Assembly: GCA_025765615.1 (NCBI GenBank)
Contig: JAIVFJ010000152.1
Location: forward strand, 62,001 to 126,000
Direction of reading: 5' to 3'
DNA from: Zopfochytrium polystomum
Taxonomy: Eukaryota > Chytridiomycota > Chytridiomycetes > Chytridiales > Chytridiaceae
Length of the DNA stretch: 64,000 nt
Part shown: positions 54,406-64,000 of the stretch, in pieces
How positions within the stretch are numbered: position 1 is the stretch's first letter
How the letters are laid out: the number at the start of each line of letters is the position of its first letter
Position numbers and translations under genes: made by a program
Notes under the pieces: generated by a model
What the model was told of the DNA's origin: nothing
What the model saw: only the letters and a program-made list of their open reading frames with translations
Database searches by the model: none

Positions 54406-54713
54406 TGTCAGGAACAGGGCAGGACAGGACAAGGCAGACAAGGAACTGAGAGGAGTGATGATTGTATTGGAAACAATAATTCACTTGAGGGATGGGACAG
54501 GTCCCCCATCCCCCTTTTATACCTTTTGAGAGCCTTCCTTGTCAAGACTCAAAGAAAATTCCAGAAAGAGCAATTAGTAATACAATGATACCAATGATAC
54601 CAATGACAACAAGACAAGTCAGGAAAGCAAAGAAGGTTCCAGAAGGTTCCACAAGGTTCCATGAAGGAATGTTCTAGAACGTTTGAGAGGTGTCCAGAGA
54701 GTGATTCATAACA
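54406..54713 (-). repeat. 3' LTR of the Ty3/gypsy element
   Basis: 308 bp, preceded on the minus strand by the polypurine tract. The last codons and stop of the pol frame run a few bases into it. Confidence 0.93.
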
Positions 54714-57700
54714 TCATCTCCCCCTTTGGGCCTTTTCTACAACTTGGTGGGGCACCTTGATAGCTGACATAGCACCTCAAATACTGCACCAGAGTCTGGT
54801 TTGTTCTTTCTGTTTGTCCATCAGTCTGAGGGTGATAAGCAGTTGACAGTTGAGACTTGATTCCAAGGGCTGCTGTGAGTGCTTTCCAAAATTGAGATCT
54901 GAACTGTGGTCCTCTGTCACTGATGATTGACTGAGGCAGCCCATGGAGCCTGACCATGTGCTGCAAAAACAGGTCTGCTGTTCCTTGTGCATCTATATTC
55001 TAAGTGCAGGGGATGAAATGGGCCAACTTTGTCCTTCTGCAGATGACAACAAGGATAGAGTCAAATCCTTGGGATGGGGGCAGTTTCACAATGAAGTCCA
55101 TGGATATTGATGACCAAGGGCTGATGGCAATTGGGAGGGGCTCCAGAAGTCCATAGGGCTTGTGTCTGCTGGATTTGTTTCTTTGACAGGTTTCACAGCT
55201 GCTGACATAGTTCTTGATGTACTTCCTCATGCCTGGCCAGTAGAAGTCTCTGGAAACAAGCTCATATGTCTTGTGCTCTCCTGGGTGTCCAGCTGTTACT
55301 GCATCATGCCTTGTCTTGAGTATCTCAAGTTTTTCCTCTTCTTGGCTGATTTGAATCTTGTGAGGCTTGGGGTCCTTGGAAATAGCATGGGCCCACACAC
55401 TGTCAGGAAGCAATGAAAGGTGTGTCTTGGATGGTGGGGTGAAACCATCTCCCCCTTCAGGTGCAAGGTCTGTTCTTCTTGACAGGGCATCAGCCACAGT
55501 GTTAAGGTGGCCAGGAGAATAGCACAGCTTAAAGTCATACTCAGAGAGCAGTTCAGCCCACCTGGCATGCCTCTGCTTGAGCAACCTCCTTGCCCTGAAG
55601 ATGGTGAGGTTCTTGTGATCAGAATAGACAGAGATGCCTTTAGAACCAGCCAAGTAGTGTCTCCAGAATTTGAATGCTTCCACAATTGCAAGCAACTCCT
55701 TGTCATGGACTGTGTAGTTACACTCAGCACTGTTCAGCTTCCTGGAGTAATATGCCACTGGATGCACAGGAGCAGAGGGGTCCTGAGAGCTTGGCTGGGG
55801 CAGAACAGCACCGAGGGCATAGTCTGAGGCATCAGTTTCCAAGGTGAAGGGAAGCAAGGGATCCACATGCTTAAGGAGTGGTGCACTTGTGGTTGCTGTC
55901 TTAAGAGCTAGCCAGGCTTGCTCTGCTGCTGGGGTCCATTCAAACTTGGTGGTCTTCTTGGTGAGATCAGTGAGAGGCTTGGCTATGGCAGAATAGTTGG
56001 CAATGAAGGTTCTGTAGAAGTTGCAAAACCCAAGGAAGCTTTGAACATCCTTGATGGAATTTGGAGCCTTCCATTCAAGAATAGTTTGGATCTTGTCTGG
56101 TGCCATGGAGATCCCATTGTCAGACACAATGAACCCCAAAAACTCAATGGAGGTTTTGTGGAATTCACACTTCTCCAGCTTTGCATAGAGGTGATGCTGT
56201 CTGAGTCTCTCCAAGACAGTCTTGACATGTCCCATATGGCTTGCAGTGTCGGACGAAAATACCAGGATATCATCCAGGTAGACAATGACAAAAAGGTCCA
56301 GAATATCCCTGAAGATGTCATTCATCATGCCTTGGAAAATAGCTGGAGCATTGGTAAGTCCAAAGGGCATGACCAAGTACTCAAAGTGACCGTATTTGCA
56401 TCTGAAGGCAGTCTTCCATTGATCCTGGGGCTTAATTCTGACCAAATTGTAGGCACCTCTGAGGTCAATCTTGGAAAATATCCTTGCATGGCTCAGTTTG
56501 TCCAGTAATTCAGAGATGAGAGGCAGTGGATAGCGGTTCTTGACTGTCATCTCATTGAGATCTCTGTAGTCCACGCAGGGTCTCAGTCCCCCATCCTTCT
56601 TCTTGACAAAAAAGATGGGAGCTCCAGCTGGTGACTTGGAAGGTTGGATGAATCCCTTGTTCAGCATTTCTTCAATGTATTCTTGGAGGGCCTTGGCTTC
56701 TGGTGGAGAGAGGTGGTACAGTGGCTTGAAAGGTGGGCTGCAAGTTTCATCCTTGAGTGGGATTTCACAGTCATAAGGCCTCTGAGCTGGTAGCAGGTCT
56801 GCCTTGGTCTTGGAAAACACATCAGCATAAGGGAGATATTCTTTTGGTAGCTTGGATGCCAGCAAAAGGTCTGATGGGTCCAGGTTGTCGTGCTCCTCAG
56901 CAGTGGGGCTTGAATTCTTGACTGGGAACTGTGATTCTTGAATCTTTGACTGAGAGTTCTGTTCTTGGCAAAGACTGTGAGCTGTGGAACTTGAATCTTG
57001 AATGTGGACTGTGAACTGTGGTACTTGAATCTTTGACTGTGGGTTCTGTGAACAAGAGTCATGGCCATGACTGTGAGCTCTATGAGCTCTACTTGAATCT
57101 TGACTGTGAACTGTGAACTGTGGAACTTGAGTCTTGGCTGGCTGTGAATCTTGAATCAAGGGCTTGAGAGCATGAGACTTGGGGGCTTGACTTGAGTTTT
57201 GGGTGACTGTTCCAATTGGTGGAGGTTGGACTTGACCAGTGACCCAATCAATGTCAGGGTTCTGGGCTTGCAGCCATGGTAATCCCAGGATGACAGAGAA
57301 TGTGGGTGAGCCAAGATCCAATACTTCCAGATTGACCATGGATGGTGGAAAGTCTTGGATGTGGAGGTTTAGCTTGGTTTCATGGCTGATTTCCTTGAAC
57401 AGAGCATGATTGGCAAAGTGGACCTTGAGGGGTGTGGATTTCTTGATCGTAGGAATGGCACAAGACTTGGCAAGGGTGGCATCAATGATGTTGCAGGATG
57501 ATCCAGAGTCTATAAGGGCCTTGGTTGTGATGGTTGACTTGGGTGAGAGTTGAATCTTGACATCCATGGTGAGTTGGTGGGGCTTGGAATCTGAGGTGTT
57601 TGTGGTGCTGGTGGTGGTGATGAAACAGGGGCAGCTTGGAGGAGGGTCCAGGGAATTGCCCCTCCGTGAGCCTGGACCTGGGAGTTTGGGTGCTTCTTCC

Positions 57701-57747
57701 TTGGGCAGTCCTTGACAGCATGCTCCTTGGAGCCACAGTAAAAACAC
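54706..57747 (-). pseudogene. pol: Pol (PR-RT-RNaseH-IN) of the Ty3/gypsy element, nonsense codon and truncated integrase
   Basis: Domains in order: protease (LIDSGSSCNIIDATLAKSC), reverse transcriptase (RPCVDYRDLNEMTVKNRYPL; YLVMPFGLTNAPAIFQGMMN; VIVYLDDILVFS), RNase H (TLETDASDYALGAVLPQ; VYSDHKNLTIF) and integrase with an HHCC zinc domain (HPGEHKTYELVSRDFYWPGM; CETCQRNKS). The first core Asp is in MDFIVKLPPS and the second in [11 protein letters not shown], with the Glu after [10 protein letters not shown] single in-frame TAG at 55000-55002 separates the first and second catalytic Asp. The frame then continues unshifted but stops abruptly after YLRCYVSYQ, running straight into the polypurine tract. 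The C-terminal part of integrase is therefore deleted. Confidence 0.92.
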
Positions 57748-58586
57748 AGTCCCTGCTGGGCCCTCCTTGTTTTCTCCTCTTGGCTCAGAGGACCCTTAGG
57801 AAGTGTCTCAACTGCATCCACTTGCATGGGTTCAGGAACTGTGAGAGCTTGAGGAACTGGGGTAGGTCTTGATGTAGTTCCTACTTGTCTTTGCTTCAGC
57901 CTCTTGGAGTAGAGTCTGTTGTCAATCTTGATGGCAAGGAGAATGTACTCTTCCAAGGTCTCAGGGATGTGCAGAGACTGGGAGAGCATGTCTTGGATAG
58001 ACTCATGGAGACCATCATGGTACAGCTCCATCAGAGCTGCATCATTGTATCCAGAGTCTCTGGCTAGTTGCTTGAATTGGTTGGTGTAGGCCACACAAGA
58101 TTGCTTTCCTTGCTTGATATGCTTGAGCTTGGATCTTGCTGTCCAAGATGCGTAGGGGTCACCAAAGGTAGCTTCCAGCCCCTCCCAGAGCTCTTGCAGG
58201 GTGGTGGGTGTGCTTGGGAGAGATCTGTACCATGATTGAGCTTGACCAGACAGGAGGGTGCTTGTGAAAAGAACCTTGACTTGCTCACTGGGAAATCTTG
58301 AAGGTTGGAGAAGGATGACATTCTCCACAGTGGCCATGAAGTTCCTAAGGTCTTTGGCCAGCCCAGTGAACTTGTCAGGGCTGGGAACCTTGGGCTCTCT
58401 TGCTTGGTTGGCTTGAGGCAGGGGAAGAGCTTGATGTTCTTGTTGGTGAAGTTGTTGTTGAAGCTGGTGCTGCTGGTGAAGGACTTGTTCTTGAAGTTGG
58501 TGCGTCTGTCTTGAGAGGGCTTGTAATTGGTCCATCAAGGCTTGGAAGGCAGTTGCATCAGGGAAGGTGTTGTTTGGGTCAGACAT
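57510..58586 (-). CDS. gag: Gag of the Ty3/gypsy element
   Basis: 358 residues, starting MSDPNNTFPDATAFQALMDQ. A Gln-rich coiled stretch is followed by a retrotransposon gag core (FTGLAKDLRNFMATVENVIL; GQAQSWYRSLP; ELWEGLEATFGDPYASWTA; LARDSGYNDAALMELYHDGL). Near the end is one CCHC zinc knuckle, CFYCGSKEHAVKDC (C-x2-C-x4-H-x4-C). The frame is intact. It overlaps the pol frame by about 240 bp in the -1 frame, consistent with programmed -1 frameshifting, although no slippery site was verified. Confidence 0.93.
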   Translation of the reverse strand: MSDPNNTFPDATAFQALMDQLQALSRQTHQLQEQVLHQQHQLQQQLHQQEHQALPLPQANQAREPKVPSPDKFTGLAKDLRNFMATVENVILLQPSRFPSEQVKVLFTSTLLSGQAQSWYRSLPSTPTTLQELWEGLEATFGDPYASWTARSKLKHIKQGKQSCVAYTNQFKQLARDSGYNDAALMELYHDGLHESIQDMLSQSLHIPETLEEYILLAIKIDNRLYSKRLKQRQVGTTSRPTPVPQALTVPEPMQVDAVETLPKGPLSQEEKTRRAQQGLCFYCGSKEHAVKDCPRKKHPNSQVQAHGGAIPWTLLQAAPVSSPPPAPQTPQIPSPTNSPWMSRFNSHPSQPSQPRPL

Positions 58587-58626
58587 GATGGCAGAGAGTA
58601 GTGGGAGAGGGTGAAGTGAATTATGA

Positions 58627-58934
58627 TGTCAGGAACAGGGCAGGACAGGACAAGGCAGACAAGGAACTGAGAGGAGTGATGATTGTATTGGAAACAATAA
58701 TTCACTTGAGGGATGGGACAGGTCCCCCATCCCCCTTTTATACCTTTTGAGAGCCTTCCTTGTCAAGACTCAAAGAAAATTCCAGAAAGAGCAATTAGTA
58801 ATACAATGATACCAATGATACCAATGACAACAAGACAAGTCAGGAAAGCAAAGAAGGTTCCAGAAGGTTCCACAAGGTTCCATGAAGGAATGTTCTAGAA
58901 CGTTTGAGAGGTGTCCAGAGAGTGATTCATAACA
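58627..58934 (-). repeat. 5' LTR of the Ty3/gypsy element
   Basis: 308 bp, identical to the other LTR as far as I could compare by eye. A TATA box (TATAAAAG on the minus strand, 58735-58742) marks the probable promoter. Confidence 0.93.
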
Positions 58935-59812
58935 ACATCAGCACCCTCACCTTTCCTGCAAACAACGGCAGTCCTTGCATGAGGCAACTGTTTGAGGCAG
59001 TCTATGATGATTTTGGTGCAGCATTCAGGGGAAGCATTTGCATCCTACCTGGCAGACAGGTGTATTTTGGCTGCAAGGAATGATGTGATTCATCTGTTCA
59101 ATGAGTTTGCTGTGCAGCAGCTTCCAGGAGATACCCAGGAGCTACTTTCTGCAGAGACAACAAAGGCGACAGCCTTCTCATTAGTCCCAAGTTCCTCAAC
59201 ACCCTTAGCCCTTCCAGTCTGCCTCCCCACAGGCTGACTGTCAAAGTGGGAATGCCTCTCATCCTCCTTCGCAACCTGACAGATGGACTCTGCAATTGGA
59301 CACGCCTCATCTTATGTGAGGTCTGCCCCAACGCCCTGCTCTGTGAGTTGTTGTGGGCAGCAGGAAAGGAGAGAAAGTCCTCCTTCCCAGAATCTCTCTG
59401 CAACCCAGTGATTCAGGATTTCCCTTTGAGTTCACCAGAAAGCAATTTCCTGTTCGACCTGCGTTGCAATGTCCATCAACAAGTCCCAAGGCCAGACTTT
59501 GAAAAAGGTTGGACTGGATATGTGGGAGGATGTGTTTGCGCATGGACAGTCCTATGTTGCTTTTTCAAGAGTGACATCCCCAGCAGATCTTATAATAACT
59601 GCAAAACACAATCAAGAAAAAGGTGGCCCAACTATCAGAAATGTGGTTTACAAGGAGTTGGTCGATCATCTTAGGTTTTAGTTCATTCTATGCAGCTTCT
59701 CAAGCTCTCTATGTGACCTTGCTACTAAATTTTCTTCCTCTTTTATTTTTTTTTTTGTTTTTTTTTTTTTTTTTTTGCAAGGACTGTTTGGAAGTCAACA
59801 GGCATCCCCTAG

Positions 59813-60476
59813 TTTAGTATATTAGTACTGTGCAGTGCAGTATGCATGCACTATGTTGGCAGCAGCATCCTGGAAAGTTTGGTTCTCCCTCAACTTCCCC
59901 CAACTTCGAAAAAATTTTTGCTCGTTTGTTATGAAAAACAAGTTGTGGAAAACGGGGGACAGACGCGGTAGAACAAGAATGACACCTTGCTCTCTGTCTG
60001 TCTCTCTCTCTCGCTCTCTTTGTGTCTGTCTGTCTGTCTGCCTGCCTGTCTGTCTGTCTCATTTGCTTAGTTGTGCACGAAAAAAAAAGGAAAAAAGAAA
60101 GTAAAAGAAAGTAAAAGAAAGTAAATGAAAAGAAAAAAAAGAAAATGAACAACAGACGCGTTTGTTTGTTTGATGTTTGTTAGTTTGTTTGTTTGTTTGA
60201 TTACCCAAGAAAAAACAGTCAGTTTGACTCGCGCCACTTGCTCTTTCTGCTACTACTCACTGCTCTACCTGGCTACTTGCTGCTGCTCTTCTTGCCTCTG
60301 GCTGCGACTACTGCTGCTGCTGCTGCTGCTCCTCCTCCTCTTCTTCTTACCGACTACCCTTCCACTCCCACCCACAACTCCCCCCCCCCCACTACCCCCC
60401 CACTCCCTTCGACTGTTCGCCCACCAATTCTCCCTTCATTCAATCCGCCTCCCTCGTCCGCCTCCTCCCACTCCTA
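59813..60476. other. Promoter-side spacer with TCTG and homopolymer tracts
   Basis: Holds CT/TCTG tetranucleotides at about 59992-60060, AAAGT repeats at 60100-60125, a TTTG run at 60160-60200, CTG triplets at 60308-60330 and C-runs near 60390-60405. It should contain the promoter and 5' leader of the gene that starts at 60477. Confidence 0.5.
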
Positions 60477-63367
60477 ATGCCGCGACGCCAGCCGCAGCAG
60501 CCGCCGCTGCACATGCTGCTGCTTCACCCGCGCCAGCGGCCTCCCGATCGAGGAGGAGGAGCCGGGTATCCGCCTCCACCAATGCCAATGCCGATGCCCA
60601 CGCCCATGCCGATCCCCATCCCCGCGAGTCCCCAGCAGCAGCAGCAGAAGCCACAGCACCAGCAGCACCAGCAGGAGCAGCCACAGCCGCCACCTTCAAC
60701 AACACCGTCAACGCCGCCGCCGCCACCAGAACCGCCACAGCCATTATTATCATCATCATCATTGTCGGAGCAGCAGCAGCAGCAGCAACTATTGCCGCCG
60801 CCGCCGTCATCGTCGTCGTCGTCGTCGTCATTTTCCCTCTTGCCATCCGAGCCGCCATATTCATCATCATCGGCTGCTGTCGCAACAATGAACATCCGCG
60901 AACACCCCCGCGCCGCCGCCACCGCTTCGCGCGCGCCACTACCGCCCCGCACCGACTCGCTGCTGCTATCACCACCACTACCACCGCCATCCGAGGGTCC
61001 GACGCCGCGCCGCCATCGCCGCGCCGCGTCGGCCTCGCATGTCCCCATCATCGTCGTCTCCGGCCCCAACACGCCGCCGTCTTCTCGACGTAGTCTTACC
61101 CGTAGTTCCCCACCACCCGACGGTGATCCTTCAGGCGCCGCGAGCAGCAGCAGCAACAGCAGCCGTGCATTCGCCGGCAGCCATGCGGTTGGCCTGGCGC
61201 CGCGTTCGTTTGCCTTTGGCGGCGGCCGAGGCGGCGGCGCGTCGGAGCTGCGCCTGCCAGAAAAGAAGCGATCCATGCCAACCCTCTCGTCGCACAAGCA
61301 ACAAAGGCAGCAGCAGCAGCTGCTCCTTCAGCAGCCGATCCAGCTGCAAGCCCTTCATCGACATTCGCCTCCTCCCCTTCCGGCCTACTCCACCGCGAGT
61401 AATCCGTCGTCGCTGGAAGAGGCTGGCGATGCAGCCAAGAGCCAGTTCGGCCGGCGCTCGCCTCTCGCAGCACCGCCGGCGGCCGCGGCATCAAAGGATC
61501 TACCCGCCTCCACCCCACGGCATGGCCGCCGCGTCCGTTCGTTTATTGGCACGTGGTCTTCATTCATCGCGGCGGCGGCGTCGGCCTCGTCCTCCTCCTC
61601 ATCGACAACGACTTCGTCTGCTTCCACCTTGACGGTTCCACAACCCGACGCCGCGTTCGCCGGCTCGACTCGCTCTCCGCCGGTTGCGCAGATGCCGCTG
61701 GCAAAGTCAGAGTCGTCCCGGCTGCACGGTCGTGTCTCGCCGCCGACCCCCAAACACTCCTCTCCGTCGTCCTCCGTTGTCAAAGCCCAAGCACCGCCGC
61801 CGCCGCCGCCGCCCCCTCCGACTCGTGGAGTCACCATCGTTGAGCTGCTTGCTCAACCACCACCGCCACCACCGCCTCAAGGCCGAACACCTTCTCAACG
61901 ACCCGCCATGCGCGTTGTTGCGCCACAACAGCCACCGCGGCCGGCATCGCCGTCGCCTCCTCCGTCGTTGCAAGCACCCTTAGGACCAGCGAGGCCGCCA
62001 ACGCCGCCCCAAGGTCGCGCGCGAAAGCGCCTGAGCGCGACAGTCAGCTTCAACCTGAAGCCCTCCACTCCGCCTCGCTCCAAGGTCGACGCGGAGTCGG
62101 ACTCGGACGCGGATTCGGTAACCTCGTCATCCTCGTCCTCTTCATCCTCCGCCTCGAGCAATGCTTCTGCTCAGTCGGACGAGTCGTCCGACCTTGTGCC
62201 CCTCTACGCGCTAAAGTCGGGTGCGGTGCGGCCCGCCTCTCTGCAGCAGAAACAGCAAGCCCCCCCGTCTTCAAGCCGCCATCCCCAGCTCCCTACCCCT
62301 CCAGCGACATTGTCCGACTCTTCAGCGTCAACGCTCGCGTCGCAAAAGCCCACTCGTGCGAAACCTCGTGCTTTGGAAGGGGTCGAGCGAGCCGTCGATG
62401 CCAAGACGAGCCTGCCACCGCCCCATCCAGCACACCACACCCTTGACACTCGCCCCGCCCTCGTCGTCGTCGTCTTTCGGTGTCCACTCACGCCGTCCCT
62501 CCAATCAGGTCCTGCATCAGGGGTTCCCAGGCTCTCCGTCGCTGTACCTGCCGCAGTCTTTGCCCTCATCCTCCGCTTCCTCCTCGCCGCCACCCCCAGG
62601 CCGTCAGTCGCCGGGCCGCCAGTCACCGAGCAAGGCGTCTCGGGTACCATTTTCAAGCGACCAATCGGCGGCGGCATCTCCTGCCCAGCTACCGCAGCCT
62701 CCGCCGCCGCCGCCACCGCCTCCTCCAGCACTTACCGCGGCGCAAGTACCACAACCTCCTCTATATGCAGCTCCAGCAGCAGCACCAACAGCAGCAGCAA
62801 CAGCTGTACTTACGCTTCCAGCAGCAGCTTGCGTCACTGTCCATACTTCCGCAAGCAGCAGCGTCTTTGGCGCCTCAAGCGCCGCCGCCAATGATGATTT
62901 CGCAGCACCAGCACCGCCACCGGATGCCCACCCCGCCCGTGGCTCTTCCAGCGGGGTACGGGTACTCGGCAGCGGCGGCTTGGCCGTCGCTCGGGGCTTA
63001 CGGGGCGGGTGCCGCGTATGCCTCGCCGTATGCGTCGCTTTACGCCGCGGCGGCGGGACCGGCGCCGTTCCCACCGGGGGTGGCGATGCCGCCGCAACCG
63101 TACCTTCCGGCCGGCGGCGGCGCCGTGATACCTCGCTACGCGGCGTCGCTTCCCGACCACTCTCTTTCCGCGTCGCGCGCGGTCGGGTACGCGTCCTCGA
63201 CGAGTGGCGGTGGCGGTGGTGGAAGCGTGGCGTTCAAGACACCTGCGTCCGTGGTTGCGGCGGAGGCTTCGACGAGAAGGAGCAAGCACGGGGGAGCGAC
63301 TGCGAGCAAGGCGAAAAAGGCGGCAAAGAGCAAGAACGAGGCGGCAGCTACGACGGCCGAGGAGTAG
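60477..63367 (+). CDS. Gln/Pro/Ser-rich low-complexity protein, frame-broken
   Basis: It starts MPRRQPQQPPLHMLLLHPRQ and is dominated by poly-Gln, poly-Pro and poly-Ser tracts. Short conserved-looking islands include RRHRRAASASHVPIIVVSGP, RGVTIVELLAQ, RKRLSATVSFNLKP and DLVPLYALKSGAVRP. The C-terminus is Ala/Gly/Tyr-rich and ends with a Lys-rich SKAKKAAKSKNEAAA tail before a stop at 63367. Codon bias and composition show that the reading frame changes twice without usable introns, near 62400-62440 and near 62745-62770. This may reflect small sequence errors or real indels. There is no enzymatic domain. It could be a transcriptional or RNA-granule scaffold, but that is a guess from composition. 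Confidence 0.55.
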
Positions 63368-64000
63368 TAGAAGTGGTTGGGGATAAACTCGGGGCTAATC
63401 CGGAGGATGGCGATAGACGGGGGAATCCGCGGCCGGCTGTCACCTCCAGAGAATGGATTTACCGCCGATGCGCCTCGGTGCCTCTCTCTCCAACTAGGCG
63501 CTTTTGCTGATTATAAGTATATATTCTCTGCTTTTTTTTATTTTGTTTCTGCTCGCGAACTTTGTCCAACTTCCGTCCCTCGTCCCTCCCAACCGGCTTG
63601 ATGATGTCCCATTCGATGTCACACATACTTTTGCCCTCAATCACTCCTCGGCTGCCCTTACCACTTCTGTATTGCTCCGATGCCTTTTTTTCCCTTTTTT
63701 TTTTTCCCGGCGGATCGAAACGATCCTCCCGGACAATAAGGGGCGAGTCGTCCCCACCCTCTCGCACTAACTCACTCTCACACACGCACACTCGCTATTC
63801 CTATTTTGCTTCTTTCCTTCCCGTTATTTTTTGACCCGTTTTCATATTCTTACTCTGCCACATATCCTTACTCCATTATCCCTTTTCTCTCGCTCGCCCT
63901 CTGTCTGCCAACGACGACCGACAGCAACTTATTTGTATCACCACATTCCTGCCCGCCACAGCAGCCGTGTTCTTGTTCCTTTTGCTTCGTTGACATTTCC
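63368..64000. other. Right flank
   Basis: 3' flank of the preceding gene. It is CT-rich and contains T-runs at about 63685-63706. No gene is recognised before the window ends. Confidence 0.4.

Larger units (their letters stand above)
54406..58934 (-). mobile_element. Ty3/gypsy LTR retrotransposon, full-length but defective, nested in Helitron copy B
   Basis: A 4,529-bp element transcribed leftward. The LTRs (58627-58934, 5'; 54406-54713, 3') are both 308 bp, begin and end TG...CA on either strand and appear identical base for base, implying recent insertion. The target duplication is ACATC at 54401-54405 and 58935-58939. Removing the element and one ACATC restores the helicase sequence seen uninterrupted in copy A. 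A polypurine tract (AAAGGGGGAGATGA on the minus strand) abuts the 3' LTR. The order PR-RT-RNaseH-IN is Ty3/gypsy type. Codon use is AT-balanced, unlike host genes. Confidence 0.95.
53456..59812 (+). mobile_element. Helitron-type PIF1 helicase copy B, split by a Ty3/gypsy element, 3' CTAG end
   Basis: Left part 53456-54405 and right part 58940-59812 are one helicase sequence. Visible PIF1 motifs are FYLQGVRGCGKTFVYNAILA (motif I), SSGIAVLLLAGGTTAHSRF (Ia), LADLIALDEISMLNSLALD (II) and GGKVVLLGGDFQQTAP (III). To the right of the insertion are PLILLRNLTDGLCN and the C-terminal AMSINKSQGQTLKKVGLDM, HGQSYVAFSRVTSPADLI (motifs V/VI). Frameshifts occur at several points (near 53830, 54270 and 59000), so it is a pseudogene even without the insertion. 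It ends CTAG at 59809-59812 after the same GCAAGGACTG...GTCAAC trailer as copy A. Confidence 0.8.

Overview
The window is nuclear DNA of a GC-rich, intron-bearing eukaryote. It is most likely a zoosporic (chytrid-type) fungus. The reasons are short GT-AG introns (mostly about 50-250 bp), compact gene spacing, fungal-style GPI-anchored cysteine-rich secreted proteins, a fungal/NAD-pathway QPRT, an F-box-like protein built from Trp-Trp ankyrin-type repeats, and Helitron and Ty3/gypsy elements. The taxon is inferred and was not tested by alignment. Microsatellites (CA, GA, CAGA/TCTG, poly-A) are very abundant. Several genes carry single-base frame breaks, often beside homopolymers, which suggests an uncorrected long-read assembly.

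Layout: 0.8-1.9 kb (-) secreted, probably GPI-anchored protein; 3.1-3.9 (+) intronless NmrA/QorB-type quinone reductase; 4.3-5.5 (+) ankyrin-like repeat protein; 6.4-7.2 (+) universal stress protein; 7.4-8.2 (+) unknown; 9.4 and 10.7 (+) two paralogous small secreted helical peptides; 11.6-12.4 (+) TPR protein; 13.1-17.7 (-) a remarkable gene in which 33-nt exons each encode one 11-residue amphipathic repeat, ending in a long Lys/Ala tail; 19.4-20.1 (+) Cys-rich GPI-type protein; 22.1-23.9 (-) signal-peptide protein kinase with a histone-H1-like tail; 25.3 (-) initiator tRNA-Met-like gene; 25.8-28.6 (-) large unknown; 29.2-29.9 (-) receiver-domain protein; 30.7-34.1 (+) Cys-rich/thioredoxin/PARP fusion; 34.9-35.8 (-) Cys-rich GPI-type protein.

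From about 36 to 60 kb the DNA becomes AT-richer and is a nest of transposons broken by two GC-rich gene islands: QPRT (42.4-43.9, +) and a DOMON plus copper type II monooxygenase (47.4-50.5, -). Two Helitron-type PIF1 helicase copies (39.3-42.2 and 53.5-59.8, +) are present. The first is interrupted by three solo LTRs. The second is interrupted by a complete-length Ty3/gypsy element with identical 308-bp LTRs and an ACATC target duplication. Other relics are a Helitron Rep/helicase fragment and a foldback repeat of about 2 kb. The window ends with a Gln/Pro/Ser-rich protein gene (60.5-63.4, +).

The genes do not form an operon-like pathway. The recurring theme is secreted or surface proteins (five or more loci) alongside NAD-linked functions (QPRT, PARP, quinone reductase). 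That NAD grouping is probably coincidental.
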